64,000 nt of DNA from contig NZ_FXAO01000003.1 in NCBI RefSeq assembly GCF_900177645.1, positions 372,001 to 436,000 on the forward strand, given 5' to 3'. This stretch comes from Arenibacter troitsensis. GTDB lineage: Bacteria; Bacteroidota; Bacteroidia; Flavobacteriales; Flavobacteriaceae. The notes beneath the pieces are model-generated. The model was not told the DNA's origin, did no database searches, and saw only the letters and a list, made by a program, of their open reading frames with translations. A program made the position numbers and the translations under genes. Below are positions 53,278 through 63,226 of the stretch, piece after piece. The number at the start of each line of letters is the position of its first letter. The stretch's first letter is position 1.

Positions 53278-54408
53278 ATGAGAAAAATATTATTATCTGT
53301 TACCGTAATTGTAGGAGTTGTAGCATGCAACAGTAAACCCGAAGGCTTTGTATTGAACGGAACCTTAACCGGGGATGTGGAAAACGGTACCCAAATCTTT
53401 ATAAGAAAGATTGATGAAAACAATCAGCCATATGATATTGACACCACCACTGTTGAAAACGGTAAGTTTACCATTAGCGGCCCTGCGGATTCACCTGACC
53501 TAATGTATGTTTTTGTTGATAAAGTACAAGGCTACACCCCGGTTGTCGCCGAGAAGGGTGAGATAGAACTTAGTGCCCAGAAGGATAGTTTAAATTTTGC
53601 CAAGGTTAAAGGTACTGAGCAAAATGATATTTTCTATAATTATCTAAATGAATCAAGAGCCTTGTCCGATCAGGCAATGTCTATCCAAAGGGATATGCAA
53701 AACGCCAATATGAGCGGAAACGAAGCTACCGTTAACTCCTTGCGAGACGAGTTTGCCGAACTTCAGGAAGAATATAAGAATTTTGAATTGGACTTCATCA
53801 AGAACAATCCCAATGGTCTTATTTCCGCTTTGTTGATAGAAAAAGGACTTAATACAAGAATGGTGGAAAGCGAAGAAGCGCAGAAAATGTACGATGCCTT
53901 AACCCCAGAGATAAAAGAAACCCTGCCCGCCAAAAACATCCTAAAAAGTTTGGAAGCAGCCAAAGCTAGGGAAGAAAAAGGCAAGAGTACCGCAATTGGG
54001 GCTACTGCACCCGACTTTTCGGGACCTACCCCAGACGGTAAGGAATTGTCCCTAAAAGAGGCTATGGGCAAAGTGACCATCATCGATTTTTGGGCCGCCT
54101 GGTGTAAGCCTTGTAGGGTAGAAAACCCCAATGTGGTTAAGATATACAACAAGTACCACTCCAAAGGACTTAATATAATTGGAGTTTCCTTGGATAGAAA
54201 GGAAGAAGATTGGAAAAAAGCCATTGCAGATGACAATCTAAGCTGGAACCATATTTCCAGTTTGGATTATTTCAATGATGCCGTGGCCAAACTTTACAAT
54301 GTAGAGGCCATTCCTGCCACCTTTATCCTTGATGAAAACGGGGTCATTATTGCAAAAAACCTAAGAGGCGATGAATTGGAGTCGAAAATTTCAGAACTTT
54401 TGCAATAA
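53278..54408 (+). CDS. TlpA/ResA-like thioredoxin lipoprotein with DUF4369 domain
   Basis: A 376 aa protein. Lipoprotein signal peptide with Cys17 in VGVVAC. Residues 25-120 match DUF4369 (FVLNGTLTGDVENGTQIFIRK), then a coiled-coil stretch (about 125-175), then a thioredoxin-like domain (242-376) with Cys276-x-x-Cys279 in FWAAWCKPCR and a cis-Pro in AIPATF. Such proteins are tethered to the membrane and reduce periplasmic disulfides. Typical of Bacteroidetes. Ends at a strong terminator. Confidence 0.88.
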   Translation: MRKILLSVTVIVGVVACNSKPEGFVLNGTLTGDVENGTQIFIRKIDENNQPYDIDTTTVENGKFTISGPADSPDLMYVFVDKVQGYTPVVAEKGEIELSAQKDSLNFAKVKGTEQNDIFYNYLNESRALSDQAMSIQRDMQNANMSGNEATVNSLRDEFAELQEEYKNFELDFIKNNPNGLISALLIEKGLNTRMVESEEAQKMYDALTPEIKETLPAKNILKSLEAAKAREEKGKSTAIGATAPDFSGPTPDGKELSLKEAMGKVTIIDFWAAWCKPCRVENPNVVKIYNKYHSKGLNIIGVSLDRKEEDWKKAIADDNLSWNHISSLDYFNDAVAKLYNVEAIPATFILDENGVIIAKNLRGDELESKISELLQ

Positions 54409-54430
54409 CAAAGTTATACCAATTCATAAA

Positions 54431-54469
54431 AAAGGGAGGCTGTCCAAAAAGACAGCCTCCCTTTTTTTT
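54431..54469 (+). terminator. Strong Rho-independent terminator
   Basis: Perfect 11-bp stem gggaggctgtc / gacagcctccc (54434-54444 with 54451-54461), loop caaaaa, eight T. It also faces the convergent rhomboid gene. Confidence 0.9.
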
Positions 54470-54557
54470 ATCAAAAATATTAGATTGCACTGGAAATGCC
54501 ACTAGAACAAAGTCCTAAATGAAACTAAGCCCATTATCCGGTGAAACAATTGCGCAT

Positions 54558-55208
54558 TTATATTTTACCCATTTTACCAAGGATAAAAAGCAGCACAATG
54601 GGCAAAGCCAATAAAAGTACCATTAAGGTGTCCGTAACAAGTAGATCGGGCTTAAAGAACAGGGTTACTACATACCCCCCAATAGCACCCCCAAAGTGCG
54701 CAGTGTGACCAATATTTCCCAATCTAGTTTTCATTCCGTATATAGAATAAAACAAATAAAGGATTCCCAATACGTAAGCCGGCAATGGAATAGGGATGAA
54801 CATAATTCCCAATCGCATCCCAGGCTCCAGTAGGATGGCCGAATACAATATACCAGTGACTGCCCCACTTGCCCCCACCGCACTGTAATAAGGCTCGTTC
54901 TTATGAAAGTACAATGCCAACAAACTACCGGCAATAAGGCTAATAAAATAAAGGACAATGAATTTACCGGGACCAAACCAATCAATGACCACATCCGCAA
55001 AAAAGTATAGGGTAAACATATTAAAGAATAGATGGGAGAGGTCTACATGTAAAAAACCCGAAGTAACCATCCTATCCTTCTGTCCTGCCTGAATAGCACC
55101 TACACCAAACTTATAGCGTTCAAAGAAGGTATGGTTATTAAATCCCTTTAGGGAGGCAAGGATATTGGCAGCCATAATGGCAATGGTAGCAAGATGAAGG
55201 TTATTCAT
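54558..55208 (-). CDS. Rhomboid family intramembrane serine protease
   Basis: A 216 aa six-helix protein. The catalytic Ser114 lies in VGASGAVTG and His171 in the TM6 pattern AHFGGAIGG. An early His/Asn (FLHVDLSHLFFNM) helps form the oxyanion region. It cuts helical membrane substrates inside the lipid. Start set at ATG 55208; a longer frame from 55235 would overlap the shared promoter. Divergent from the acyltransferase gene. Confidence 0.88.
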   Translation of the reverse strand: MNNLHLATIAIMAANILASLKGFNNHTFFERYKFGVGAIQAGQKDRMVTSGFLHVDLSHLFFNMFTLYFFADVVIDWFGPGKFIVLYFISLIAGSLLALYFHKNEPYYSAVGASGAVTGILYSAILLEPGMRLGIMFIPIPLPAYVLGILYLFYSIYGMKTRLGNIGHTAHFGGAIGGYVVTLFFKPDLLVTDTLMVLLLALPIVLLFILGKMGKI

Positions 55209-55232
55209 GAAGAAAACTATTATTTTTAGGTT

Positions 55233-55250
55233 CAAATATAGCTATATTTG
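55233..55250. promoter_or_regulatory. Palindromic divergent promoter of rhomboid and LpxL-like genes
   Basis: The 18-bp perfect palindrome caaatatagctatatttg gives a -7 box TATATTTG to each strand: 55243-55250 facing the acyltransferase (ATG 55267) and 55240-55233 facing the rhomboid gene (ATG 55208). No clear TTG at -33 on either side. Confidence 0.55.
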
Positions 55251-55266
55251 CCTTAATTATATCTGC

Positions 55267-56154
55267 ATGCAGTTTCTGGTCTATATTCTAGTTTACCCCC
55301 TTCTATGGTTTATTTCCATATTACCTTTTAGACTTTTTTATTTTTTTTCCGACTTTGTCTTTTTTGTACTTTTCTACGTTGTTGGCTATCGCAAAAAGGT
55401 CGTATTCGAAAATCTTTCCCGTGCCTTTCCGGATAAACCGGAAGAAGAGATAAAAAAGATCCAAAAGGATTTCTACCGCCATATGTGCGATATGTTCCTA
55501 GAGATGGTGAAGACCTTGAACCTAACAAAAGAGGAATTAAAGGAACGCTATAAGATCATCAATATTGAAGTTCTTCAGGATATTGTTAAAGAGAAAAGTG
55601 TGCTTATCGTATGTTCCCATTACGCCAATTGGGAATGGAACGTAAGCATCAATAATTATGTAAACGCGAAAGGATATGCCGTGTATCAAAAAATTGGAAA
55701 TTCCTATTTTGACGACCTGATAAAAAAAATAAGGGCAAAATGGAACACCACCCTAATTACCCAACAAGAGACAGTAAAGACAGTGTATAGGAATGTCCAA
55801 AACGGGGTAATTTCGGCCTATGGCATGGTGAGCGACCAATCTCCCCAAGTAAAAAGGGCACAATATTGGAGTGAATTTATGGGTGTTAAGGTGCCTATTT
55901 TTAATGGACCAGAGAGTATGGCCCGGAAATTGGATCTAGCAGTCGTCTTCCTTAAGGTCTCTAAAGTAAAAAGGGGGTATTACCAAGCAGAATTCATACC
56001 CATTACCACTGCCGGCAGTACGACCAAAAAACATCAAATTACGGACCAATTTCTAAGGTTGACCGAAGATCAGATACGTGAAAAACCCGAGTACTACCTT
56101 TGGACCCACAAACGTTGGAAACACCGAAATAAAGTCCCTGTAGAATTCCAATAG
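55267..56154 (+). CDS. Lysophospholipid/lipid A acyltransferase, LpxL/HtrB type
   Basis: A 295 aa protein from ATG 55267 (a longer frame from 55207 would run through the promoter). One N-terminal membrane segment (FLVYILVYPLLWFISILPF), then the HX4E-type acyltransferase region CSHYANWEWN (His, then Asn-Trp-Glu), and the downstream GPESMARKLD. It transfers a secondary acyl chain to lipid A or a related lysolipid at the inner membrane. Length is about that of LpxL. Monocistronic. Confidence 0.85.
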   Translation: MQFLVYILVYPLLWFISILPFRLFYFFSDFVFFVLFYVVGYRKKVVFENLSRAFPDKPEEEIKKIQKDFYRHMCDMFLEMVKTLNLTKEELKERYKIINIEVLQDIVKEKSVLIVCSHYANWEWNVSINNYVNAKGYAVYQKIGNSYFDDLIKKIRAKWNTTLITQQETVKTVYRNVQNGVISAYGMVSDQSPQVKRAQYWSEFMGVKVPIFNGPESMARKLDLAVVFLKVSKVKRGYYQAEFIPITTAGSTTKKHQITDQFLRLTEDQIREKPEYYLWTHKRWKHRNKVPVEFQ

Positions 56155-56385
56155 AAAATAGTAATACTTATTTACCTCCCAGCAAGCATTGACCAGCTGA
56201 AAAAAACCATCCAAACAGCAACATACCCAATTCTCGCTACCCTTGGAAGTAAATTGGTATTATCCCCTCCACAGCGCCATTAGGTCTATTGACTTGTGCA
56301 CTACTGCTGTTGGTCTAAATTAGTGGTAAAATTGCCCTTTAATTTTTATATTAATACCATTGATTGACATAAAATCAGTTTTACT

Positions 56386-57381
56386 ATGGACATTTTGGGT
56401 ACCCTCTATGATGAGGTAGTTGGATTTTTGGGCATTAGTCAAGCATTGGAGCTATTGCAGACCGGGGATTATAGCGTTTTCTCTACTTACGATGGTGTAG
56501 TATCCTTAATTTACCCCATAATTCCCCTTCTACTGTTACTGGAATTTATCCTTGGTCTAGTCTATAAGAAACCTAACACCAAGGTATATAAGGTGAACTT
56601 CCTTATCTATGTATTTAATAGATTTATTGGCCGATTTATAGCCATAGCCATGGTAACCTTAATTATAGGGTGGTTACAGCCCTATGCCCTATTCCAGACG
56701 AAAATGACCTGGTACTGGTTTATATACGGGTATATTGTTTGGGAATTTGGTCATTTCCTATACCACTATTGGGGTCATAAAGTGCGACTTTTTTGGTGCC
56801 TGCATTCTACCCATCACGCACCCGAACAAATGAACCTTTCCGTTACCCATGCCCATTTTTTCCTGGAGGCCCCTTATGCGGATGCCATTAGAACCACAGT
56901 CTGTATTCTGTTGGGTGTTGAACCTGTTCTACTTTTTTTGATCATGTTTATAGATAGTACCTATGGGGCATTTATCCATATAGGTGAAAATATGATGAAA
57001 GATGGCAGAATGGGGTTTTTGAACAAAGTTATATTAACCCCCTCCCACCATAGGGTACATCATGCCAGAAATCCACTGTATATGGACACCAATTTCTGCA
57101 ACTTATTGAATATTTGGGACAAGGTTTTTGGGACCTATCAAGAAGAACAACATGATATTCAAATAGAATACGGCATTACCCGAAAAATGAATAGCGGCAA
57201 CTTCTTGGATGTTTATTTTGGGGAATTTGTTGCCCTTTTCAAAGATGTGGCCAAAGCACCGGGATTAAAAAATAAACTTCTTTATATTATTATGCCTCCG
57301 GGTTGGAGTCATACCGGTGAACACCAGACCTCCAAGTTGGTCCGCGGAACCTACTTAAGGGAACATCTGTCTAAGGAGTAA
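56386..57381 (+). CDS. Fatty acid hydroxylase/sterol desaturase family protein
   Basis: A 331 aa membrane protein with several helices and the histidine clusters of this di-iron family: HFLYHYWGH, HSTHH and HHRVHH. It probably hydroxylates or desaturates a lipid. The substrate cannot be told from the sequence; in Bacteroidetes such enzymes may act on fatty acids, carotenoids or amino lipids. Preceded by 231 bases with no clear feature; convergent with the next gene, overlapping by eleven bases. Confidence 0.85.
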   Translation: MDILGTLYDEVVGFLGISQALELLQTGDYSVFSTYDGVVSLIYPIIPLLLLLEFILGLVYKKPNTKVYKVNFLIYVFNRFIGRFIAIAMVTLIIGWLQPYALFQTKMTWYWFIYGYIVWEFGHFLYHYWGHKVRLFWCLHSTHHAPEQMNLSVTHAHFFLEAPYADAIRTTVCILLGVEPVLLFLIMFIDSTYGAFIHIGENMMKDGRMGFLNKVILTPSHHRVHHARNPLYMDTNFCNLLNIWDKVFGTYQEEQHDIQIEYGITRKMNSGNFLDVYFGEFVALFKDVAKAPGLKNKLLYIIMPPGWSHTGEHQTSKLVRGTYLREHLSKE

Positions 57382-58159
57382 ATACTAGGGTGGCTATCAC
57401 GATACAGTGATCGCTGGCATAATTCTCACATAACACCTCATATTCCAACACCTGCCATTTTTCGGGCTGATTGTACATAATATGGTCAATGCAGATATTG
57501 GGACCGGTTGCCGGAAAAGTACCCTTCCACGCATTGGGATGTTTCGGTTTTGAGAATTTTTCGGAAATAATATTTATAGGGTTACTATTTGGGACTGCGT
57601 TAAGATCGCCCACCAACAAAGTCGGGAATTCCGTATCCCCCAAATGCGCAACGATGGCCTTGGCCTGCATCACCTTATCGGTTTCATCCTTCAAGTGATC
57701 CAAATGTGTCCCCACAAACTGAATGGTATTACCTTTTTTGGTTTTGACCCGGGTCACCAAGGCTGCCCTAGGTTCCGAATTCGGCAAGTGGGGCAGCGCC
57801 AAATTTTCACTCCCAATAAACGTAAATTTTGATAGCACCGCTTCACCGTACTCCCCTCCATCGTAATACATGGCTCTGGCAAATAACGAGGCCATTTTTG
57901 TCCGGATTCCCAATTCTGTGGGCAAATCGTAGTTTTTGGCTCTATTCGTTTTAAAATCGACCTCTTGTAAGGCCACTAAATCCGGTTGGTAATGATTAAT
58001 CACACCGGCAATGGTATCCAAGTTAAAATCGTTCTTCGTAGTGGCCCCATGTAGAATGTTAAAACTCATCACCCTCAGGGTATCTGCCTGTGCAAGGCTA
58101 CAATAAGATGTGCCTCCTATAAAAACGAAAAGAAGTAATTTTATGATGTGGTTTCTCAT
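57371..58159 (-). CDS. Secreted endonuclease/exonuclease/phosphatase family protein
   Basis: A 262 aa EEP-superfamily protein with signal peptide (residues 1-25, IKLLLFVFIGGTSYCSLAQA). Seen: MSFNILHG, LQEVDFKTNR (catalytic Glu), GTHLDHL, GDLNAVPNS and SDHCIVIATL (catalytic Asp-His), a complete metal-dependent phosphodiesterase core. The substrate could be a phospholipid, phosphoinositide or nucleic acid. Confidence 0.85.
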   Translation of the reverse strand: MRNHIIKLLLFVFIGGTSYCSLAQADTLRVMSFNILHGATTKNDFNLDTIAGVINHYQPDLVALQEVDFKTNRAKNYDLPTELGIRTKMASLFARAMYYDGGEYGEAVLSKFTFIGSENLALPHLPNSEPRAALVTRVKTKKGNTIQFVGTHLDHLKDETDKVMQAKAIVAHLGDTEFPTLLVGDLNAVPNSNPINIISEKFSKPKHPNAWKGTFPATGPNICIDHIMYNQPEKWQVLEYEVLCENYASDHCIVIATLVFTP

Positions 58160-58222
58160 TGGTCCTATTAAAGAATTAGGGCCGAAAATAGGTGATTTTC
58201 GACCCCTGTTTAAACTATTGTC

Positions 58223-59611
58223 TTAGATTCCGGCCACTGCTTTTATCTCGCCTATTATTCTATCGGCCAAACCATCCGCTTCGGCCTGACTTTTGGCTTC
58301 CGTGTATATTCGGATAATGGGCTCTGTATTGGATTTACGCAGGTGTACCCAATTCTCCGGAAAATCGATCTTTACCCCGTCAATGGTAGAAATTTCTTCG
58401 TCCTTATATTTTTCGGCCATAGCTACGAGAATACCGTCTACATCCAAACCTGGTGTAAGTTCAATTTTCTTTTTGCTCATAAAATAACTGGGGTAGCTGG
58501 CTCTTAGCTCGCTTACGGTACCTCCTCTTTCGGCCATCAGCATTAAAAATAAGGCCGTTCCTACTAGGGAATCCCTACCATAATGGCTTTCAGGATAAAT
58601 TATACCACCATTGCCCTCTCCCCCTATAATGGCCTTATTGGCCTTCATTTTGGTCACAACATTTACTTCACCTACGGCAGCGGCCTCATAAGTGCCGCCG
58701 TGTTTTTCGGAAATATCCCGCAAAGCCCTGGAAGACGAAAGGTTGGAAACGGTATTTCCCTTGGTCTTACCCAACACGTAATCCGCGCAGGCCACTAACG
58801 TATATTCCTCCCCAAACATTTCTCCTTCATTGGTAATAAAAGCCAAACGATCTACATCCGGATCTACAACAATTCCAAAATCGGCCTTTTCCTTAACTAC
58901 CAATGCACATATATCGCCCAAATGTTCTTTTAGAGGTTCTGGGTTATGGGGAAAATGCCCTGTAGGATCGCAGTAAAGCTCCACTACCTCTACCCCCAAT
59001 TCCTTTAAAAGTTTTGGGATGGCAATACCTCCGGTAGAATTTACCCCGTCTACCACTACCTTAAACTTGGCCGCCCTTATAACCTCTGCATCTACCAAAG
59101 AAAGGTCTAATACCTCGTCTATATGGATATCGATATAGGAATCGTTCCTATTAACGGTTCCCAAATCATCTACCTCCGAGAAATTAAAAGCTTCCTTTTC
59201 GGCGATTTCCAATATTTTGGCACCTTGGGCAGCATCCAAAAACTCCCCTTTCTCATTTAAAAGTTTTAGGGCGTTCCATTGCTTTGGATTATGGCTGGCG
59301 GTAAGGATTATACCCCCATCTGCCTTTTCCAAGGGAACCGCAATTTCTACGGTGGGTGTAGTTGACAGGTCCAGGTCCACTACATCTATTCCCAGGCCTA
59401 CAAGGGTGGACACTACCAAATTTTGGATCATTTCTCCGGAAAGTCGGGCATCGCGCCCAATAACTACCGTTAATTTTTCCTTTTTTGAGTATTCCTTTAA
59501 CCAAACACCGTAAGCGGCCGCAAATTTAACCGCATCAATAGGTGTGAGATTGTCTCCCGGCTTACCGCCAATGGTACCCCGTATTCCCGAAATAGATTTT
59601 ATTAAAGTCAT
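58223..59611 (-). CDS. glmM: Phosphoglucosamine mutase-like alpha-D-phosphohexomutase
   Basis: A 462 aa phosphohexomutase. The phosphoserine loop is TASHNPK (Ser106), the metal loop DPDVDRLAF, the sugar-binding loop GEGNGG, and the phosphate-binding tail RKSNTEPIIRIY. Canonical GlmM has GEQSGH at the sugar loop and the PMM/PGM group has GEESGG, so the assignment as GlmM is by family likeness and convention; phosphomannomutase activity is possible. GlmM converts GlcN-6-P to GlcN-1-P for UDP-GlcNAc. A -7 box lies upstream. Confidence 0.8.
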   Translation of the reverse strand: MTLIKSISGIRGTIGGKPGDNLTPIDAVKFAAAYGVWLKEYSKKEKLTVVIGRDARLSGEMIQNLVVSTLVGLGIDVVDLDLSTTPTVEIAVPLEKADGGIILTASHNPKQWNALKLLNEKGEFLDAAQGAKILEIAEKEAFNFSEVDDLGTVNRNDSYIDIHIDEVLDLSLVDAEVIRAAKFKVVVDGVNSTGGIAIPKLLKELGVEVVELYCDPTGHFPHNPEPLKEHLGDICALVVKEKADFGIVVDPDVDRLAFITNEGEMFGEEYTLVACADYVLGKTKGNTVSNLSSSRALRDISEKHGGTYEAAAVGEVNVVTKMKANKAIIGGEGNGGIIYPESHYGRDSLVGTALFLMLMAERGGTVSELRASYPSYFMSKKKIELTPGLDVDGILVAMAEKYKDEEISTIDGVKIDFPENWVHLRKSNTEPIIRIYTEAKSQAEADGLADRIIGEIKAVAGI

Positions 59612-59631
59612 ATTTTATTTATAAATTTTTA

Positions 59632-59639
59632 CAAATATA
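59632..59639 (-). promoter_or_regulatory. -7 promoter box before glmM
   Basis: Minus strand TATATTTG matches TAnnTTTG, 20 bases before the ATG; no TTG at -33. Confidence 0.4.
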
Positions 59640-59707
59640 AAAGGTTAGGTTTAAATCCTATGCCGCTAAGTTGTAAATTCGAACTTAATAAACTTCAACC
59701 GAGGTCA

Positions 59708-60295
59708 ATGAATTTTTTAGCACACCTATATCTATCTTTTGAAGACGACCAGATCACTATCGGAAATTTTATAGCAGACAGTATACGTGGCAATAAATAC
59801 AAGCACCTTCCAGAAAAAATTCAAAAGGGAATAGTGCTGCACCGCGCTATAGATACTTTTACGGACAAGCACCCAATTGTAAGGCAGAGCACCAAGCGCT
59901 TACATGGAAACTACAGTCATTACAGTGGTGTAATTGTAGATATTTTCTATGACCATTTTCTGGCCAAGAATTGGTCGGATTATGCCAATACCCCATTGCC
60001 CCACTTTGTGGACAATTTTTATGATCTCTTGGAAAACCATTATGATATACTACCTATAGGCGTAAAGCGCATGATGCCCTATATGATTGCTGATAATTGG
60101 ATATTGAATTATGCCAAAATGGAAGGAATTTCCAGAGTTTTGAATGGCATGAATAGGCGGACCCAAAATAAATCCAAAATGAATTTTGCCATTTTGGACC
60201 TGGAGGAACATTATACCGATTTTGAGAAGGAATTCACCAATTTTTTTGAAGAACTGATCGTATTTTCCAAACAGAAATATCTCTCCTTGCGATAA
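59708..60295 (+). CDS. ACP phosphodiesterase AcpH-like (DUF479)
   Basis: A 195 aa protein from ATG 59708, giving the family start MNFLAHLYLSFEDDQITIGNFIADSIRG. The HD-like residues His (LAHLY), Asp (ADSIRG) and HRAIDTFTDKHP, and YDHFLAKNW fit the AcpH fold that removes 4'-phosphopantetheine from acyl carrier protein. The longer frame from 59660 adds residues unlike the family. Monocistronic. The 293-base gap after it shows nothing clear. Confidence 0.85.
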   Translation: MNFLAHLYLSFEDDQITIGNFIADSIRGNKYKHLPEKIQKGIVLHRAIDTFTDKHPIVRQSTKRLHGNYSHYSGVIVDIFYDHFLAKNWSDYANTPLPHFVDNFYDLLENHYDILPIGVKRMMPYMIADNWILNYAKMEGISRVLNGMNRRTQNKSKMNFAILDLEEHYTDFEKEFTNFFEELIVFSKQKYLSLR

Positions 60296-60588
60296 ATATC
60301 AAGAATTGCATAGTAAACCCAAGTCGCATAACATCCTGATATGCGTACAAATGCTGGAAAGCTAGGTTGAGATGCCTACCTGAATAAGCTTCAACTTCTT
60401 CAATAACCCGGGTCCGTTTCCCAACATCTTTTTAGCCGTTTATGTTTTGGTAAACCTGTGGTGAATAAATTTAATTATTATCGGAATTGCCCAGTGGATT
60501 AATGGTTATCCGCAATTTTAAATCGGTTTGTAGCTTAAAATTTATTTTTAATGGGAATATGACTATCTTTTTGAAAAAATTACACGCT

Positions 60589-62277
60589 ATGATCCGCATT
60601 ACTGGTTTCTTGTTTGGAATACTCCTATTTATCAATTGCAGGAACATACCCGAACCCATACCTACTGGCTTAGTTACTGAAAAGGCAATGGTTGTCTCTG
60701 CCAGAGTGGAGGCCTCCAAAATTGGATCGGACATCCTCCAAAACGGAGGGAATGCCTTTGATGCCATGATTGCTACGGAACTGGCTCTTGCCGTATCCTA
60801 TCCCTATGCCGGAAATATCGGCGGTGGCGGATTTATGGTCTATAGGAAAGCCAACGGGGAAACAGGAGGTTTGGACTACCGTGAAAAAGCGCCTTTGGCA
60901 GCACATGCCGATATGTATTTGGATTCCTTAGGAAATGTTATTCCGGGAAAAAGTACATTGGGAGCAACGGCCGTAGGAGTTCCGGGCACTGTGGCCGGTG
61001 TAATAGCAGTCCACGAAAAATTTGGATCATTGCCCTTAAAAGAAATCATGGCGCCTGTTATTGCGCTGGCTTTAAAAGGTGTAGTTGTTACCGAAAAGCA
61101 AGCCAAAAGATTGGAAAACTATCGCGACATTTTTATGGAAGTGAATAGTGATACGACTTTTTTTGCAACTGTTTACAAGACAGGCGATACCATAAAATAC
61201 CCCGCTTTGGCAAATACCCTTCAAAAAATTTCAGATCAGGGAAAAGATGGATTTTACAGAGGGGAAGTTGCAGAAAAATTAGCCAATTTTATTCAAGCCA
61301 AAGGCGGTTACCTTACTATTGAAGATCTTGAAAAATATGAAGCCAAATGGAGATCTCCAATCACATTCGATTATAAGGATCTAAAAATCATATCCATGAG
61401 CCCCCCCAGCAGTGGAGGCTTTACCATAAATCAAATTTTTAAGATGATGGAGCCCTATGACCTATCCGACTATGGGCACAATTCGGTTAAATCCATCCAA
61501 TTGTTTACGGAGGCTGCACGTAGGGCCTATGCCGATAGAAACTACTTTCTGGGCGACCCGGATTTTGTAGAAATCCCTTTAAAGGAACTTTTGTCGGACC
61601 AATACCTACAAGAAAGAATGCAAAATTTTTCCTTTGACAAGGCTACCAAATCCTCTGAAGTATCCCATGGGGAGGTACAAGTGGTGGAAAGCGATCAAAC
61701 CACCCACTACTCTATTGTAGATTCTTTCGGGAATGCCATTGCGGCCACAACCACCATTAATGGAGGTTACGGTTCCAAACTCTTCTCGGATGAACTTGGG
61801 TTCTTTCTGAATAATGAAATGGACGATTTTAGTGCCAAACCAGGGGTTCCCAATATGTTTGGTCTTGTTGGGGCCGAGGCCAATAGCATTGCTGCAGAAA
61901 AGCGCATGCTAAGCAGTATGACCCCCACCATTGTAGAAAAAAACGGGTCATTATGGATGGTGGTAGGGACTCCTGGTGGGTCCACGATAATTACTGCCGT
62001 GGCTCAGACCATTCTAAATTGCTACGAATTTAATATGAGCATGCAGGATGCGGTAAACGCTCCCCGTTTTCACCATCAATGGCTACCCGATGCCATCATT
62101 TTTGAACCGGAAGGGTTTGAGACAAGCTTACTCACCGCCCTGAAAAACAAAGGATACCTCATTAATGAGGAAAACACCCCTGTTATAGGTAAGGTAGATG
62201 CCATTAAGATATTGCCAAACGGTACACTTGAAGGGGGTGCCGATAAGCGTGGGGACGATACCGCCGTAGGATTTTAG
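60589..62277 (+). CDS. ggt: Gamma-glutamyltransferase
   Basis: A 562 aa Ntn-hydrolase. The catalytic Thr is in SDQTTHYSIVDS, where self-cleavage gives the large and small subunits; GGNAFDAMIA near the start and GTPGGSTI in the small subunit bind the substrate. Start chosen at ATG 60589; it gives a signal-like sequence MIRITGFLFGILLFINC, probably a lipoprotein with Cys17 (lipobox FINC is not ideal). ATG 60559 is an alternative. It cleaves glutathione or gamma-glutamyl amides in the periplasm. Confidence 0.88.
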   Translation: MIRITGFLFGILLFINCRNIPEPIPTGLVTEKAMVVSARVEASKIGSDILQNGGNAFDAMIATELALAVSYPYAGNIGGGGFMVYRKANGETGGLDYREKAPLAAHADMYLDSLGNVIPGKSTLGATAVGVPGTVAGVIAVHEKFGSLPLKEIMAPVIALALKGVVVTEKQAKRLENYRDIFMEVNSDTTFFATVYKTGDTIKYPALANTLQKISDQGKDGFYRGEVAEKLANFIQAKGGYLTIEDLEKYEAKWRSPITFDYKDLKIISMSPPSSGGFTINQIFKMMEPYDLSDYGHNSVKSIQLFTEAARRAYADRNYFLGDPDFVEIPLKELLSDQYLQERMQNFSFDKATKSSEVSHGEVQVVESDQTTHYSIVDSFGNAIAATTTINGGYGSKLFSDELGFFLNNEMDDFSAKPGVPNMFGLVGAEANSIAAEKRMLSSMTPTIVEKNGSLWMVVGTPGGSTIITAVAQTILNCYEFNMSMQDAVNAPRFHHQWLPDAIIFEPEGFETSLLTALKNKGYLINEENTPVIGKVDAIKILPNGTLEGGADKRGDDTAVGF

Positions 62278-62357
62278 GCAAAACCGTAGGTTGTATCCGC
62301 CCAATTTGTATATTAGGTGCACTGGATGCATTGCGAACCCCTAAAAACCGAATCTAA

Positions 62358-63062
62358 TTGATCAAAAAAAAAGGCAAAATAGTACTTGGAATATTGCTGC
62401 TGTTATTCACTTTGGGCGCTATTCTCTATGCTATTTACAACGAACCCCTGCCTACGGGTATCAAAAGCCAAAATGCCGATGCCTTGGCCATGAAAATGCT
62501 GACCTCCCTCAATTATAAAACCTATAAGGACACCCGTTTCCTGGAATGGTCTTTTGCTAATGGCACACACCATTATCGGTGGGATAAGGAAGTAGATACC
62601 GTTCTTGTTGCTTGGAGCGATTATCAGGTGCATCTTAATCTAAAGATGCCCTCAAAGAGTTCGGTGGCCAAGGATAAGACATCCCTTGAAGGGAAAGAAA
62701 AGGAAAAGCTTATTAAGAAGGCCATCTCTTTTTTCAACAATGACTCTTTTTGGTTGGTTGCCCCATACAAGATTTTTGATTCCGGTACCGAAAGAAGTGT
62801 AGTATCCTTAAAAGATGGCTCACAAGCATTATTGGTCACCTACACCAGCGGTGGCGACACACCGGGCGATTCCTATTTATGGAAATTACAGCCGAACGGC
62901 TTCCCCATTAGCTTTAGGATGTGGGTGAGCATAATCCCAATCGGCGGTCTTGAAGCTAGTTGGGACGAATGGCAGGTTACGGAAAGCGGTGCTTTTTTAC
63001 CCATTAAACATAGTATTGGCCCGATTACTTTGGATATGGGGGATGTGAGGGGATATAATTAG
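62358..63062 (+). CDS. Membrane-anchored protein of unknown function, 234 aa
   Basis: Starts at TTG 62358 (no ATG is near), giving IKKKGKIVLGILLLLFTLGAILYAIYN as an N-terminal membrane anchor. The rest is a periplasmic-type domain with FLEWSFANGTHHYRWDKEVDTVLVAW and GDTPGDSYLWKLQPNGFPISFRMW, where GDSY and W-rich strands suggest a beta-rich fold. It follows ggt by 80 bases and may be cotranscribed. I do not recognise a family. Confidence 0.65.
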   Translation: MIKKKGKIVLGILLLLFTLGAILYAIYNEPLPTGIKSQNADALAMKMLTSLNYKTYKDTRFLEWSFANGTHHYRWDKEVDTVLVAWSDYQVHLNLKMPSKSSVAKDKTSLEGKEKEKLIKKAISFFNNDSFWLVAPYKIFDSGTERSVVSLKDGSQALLVTYTSGGDTPGDSYLWKLQPNGFPISFRMWVSIIPIGGLEASWDEWQVTESGAFLPIKHSIGPITLDMGDVRGYN

Positions 63063-63194
63063 TGGGCAGTGGGCAGTTTCTTCAGTCATAAGCCTTTATG
63101 CAATAGGCGATAGTGGATTACCACAGTGAACAATTAGCAATAAGAAATTTTAACATAAGAAGTAAAATAGTATTGAGTGATTAGTATTGAGAAT

Positions 63195-63226
63195 CTAGAA
63201 AATAGAATTAAGAGTCTATTTTCTAG
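63195..63226. repeat. 12-bp perfect inverted repeat
   Basis: Arms ctagaaaataga and tctattttctag with an 8-base loop. Two copies of tagtattgag (63168-63177 and 63182-63191) lie just before it. Confidence 0.6.
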
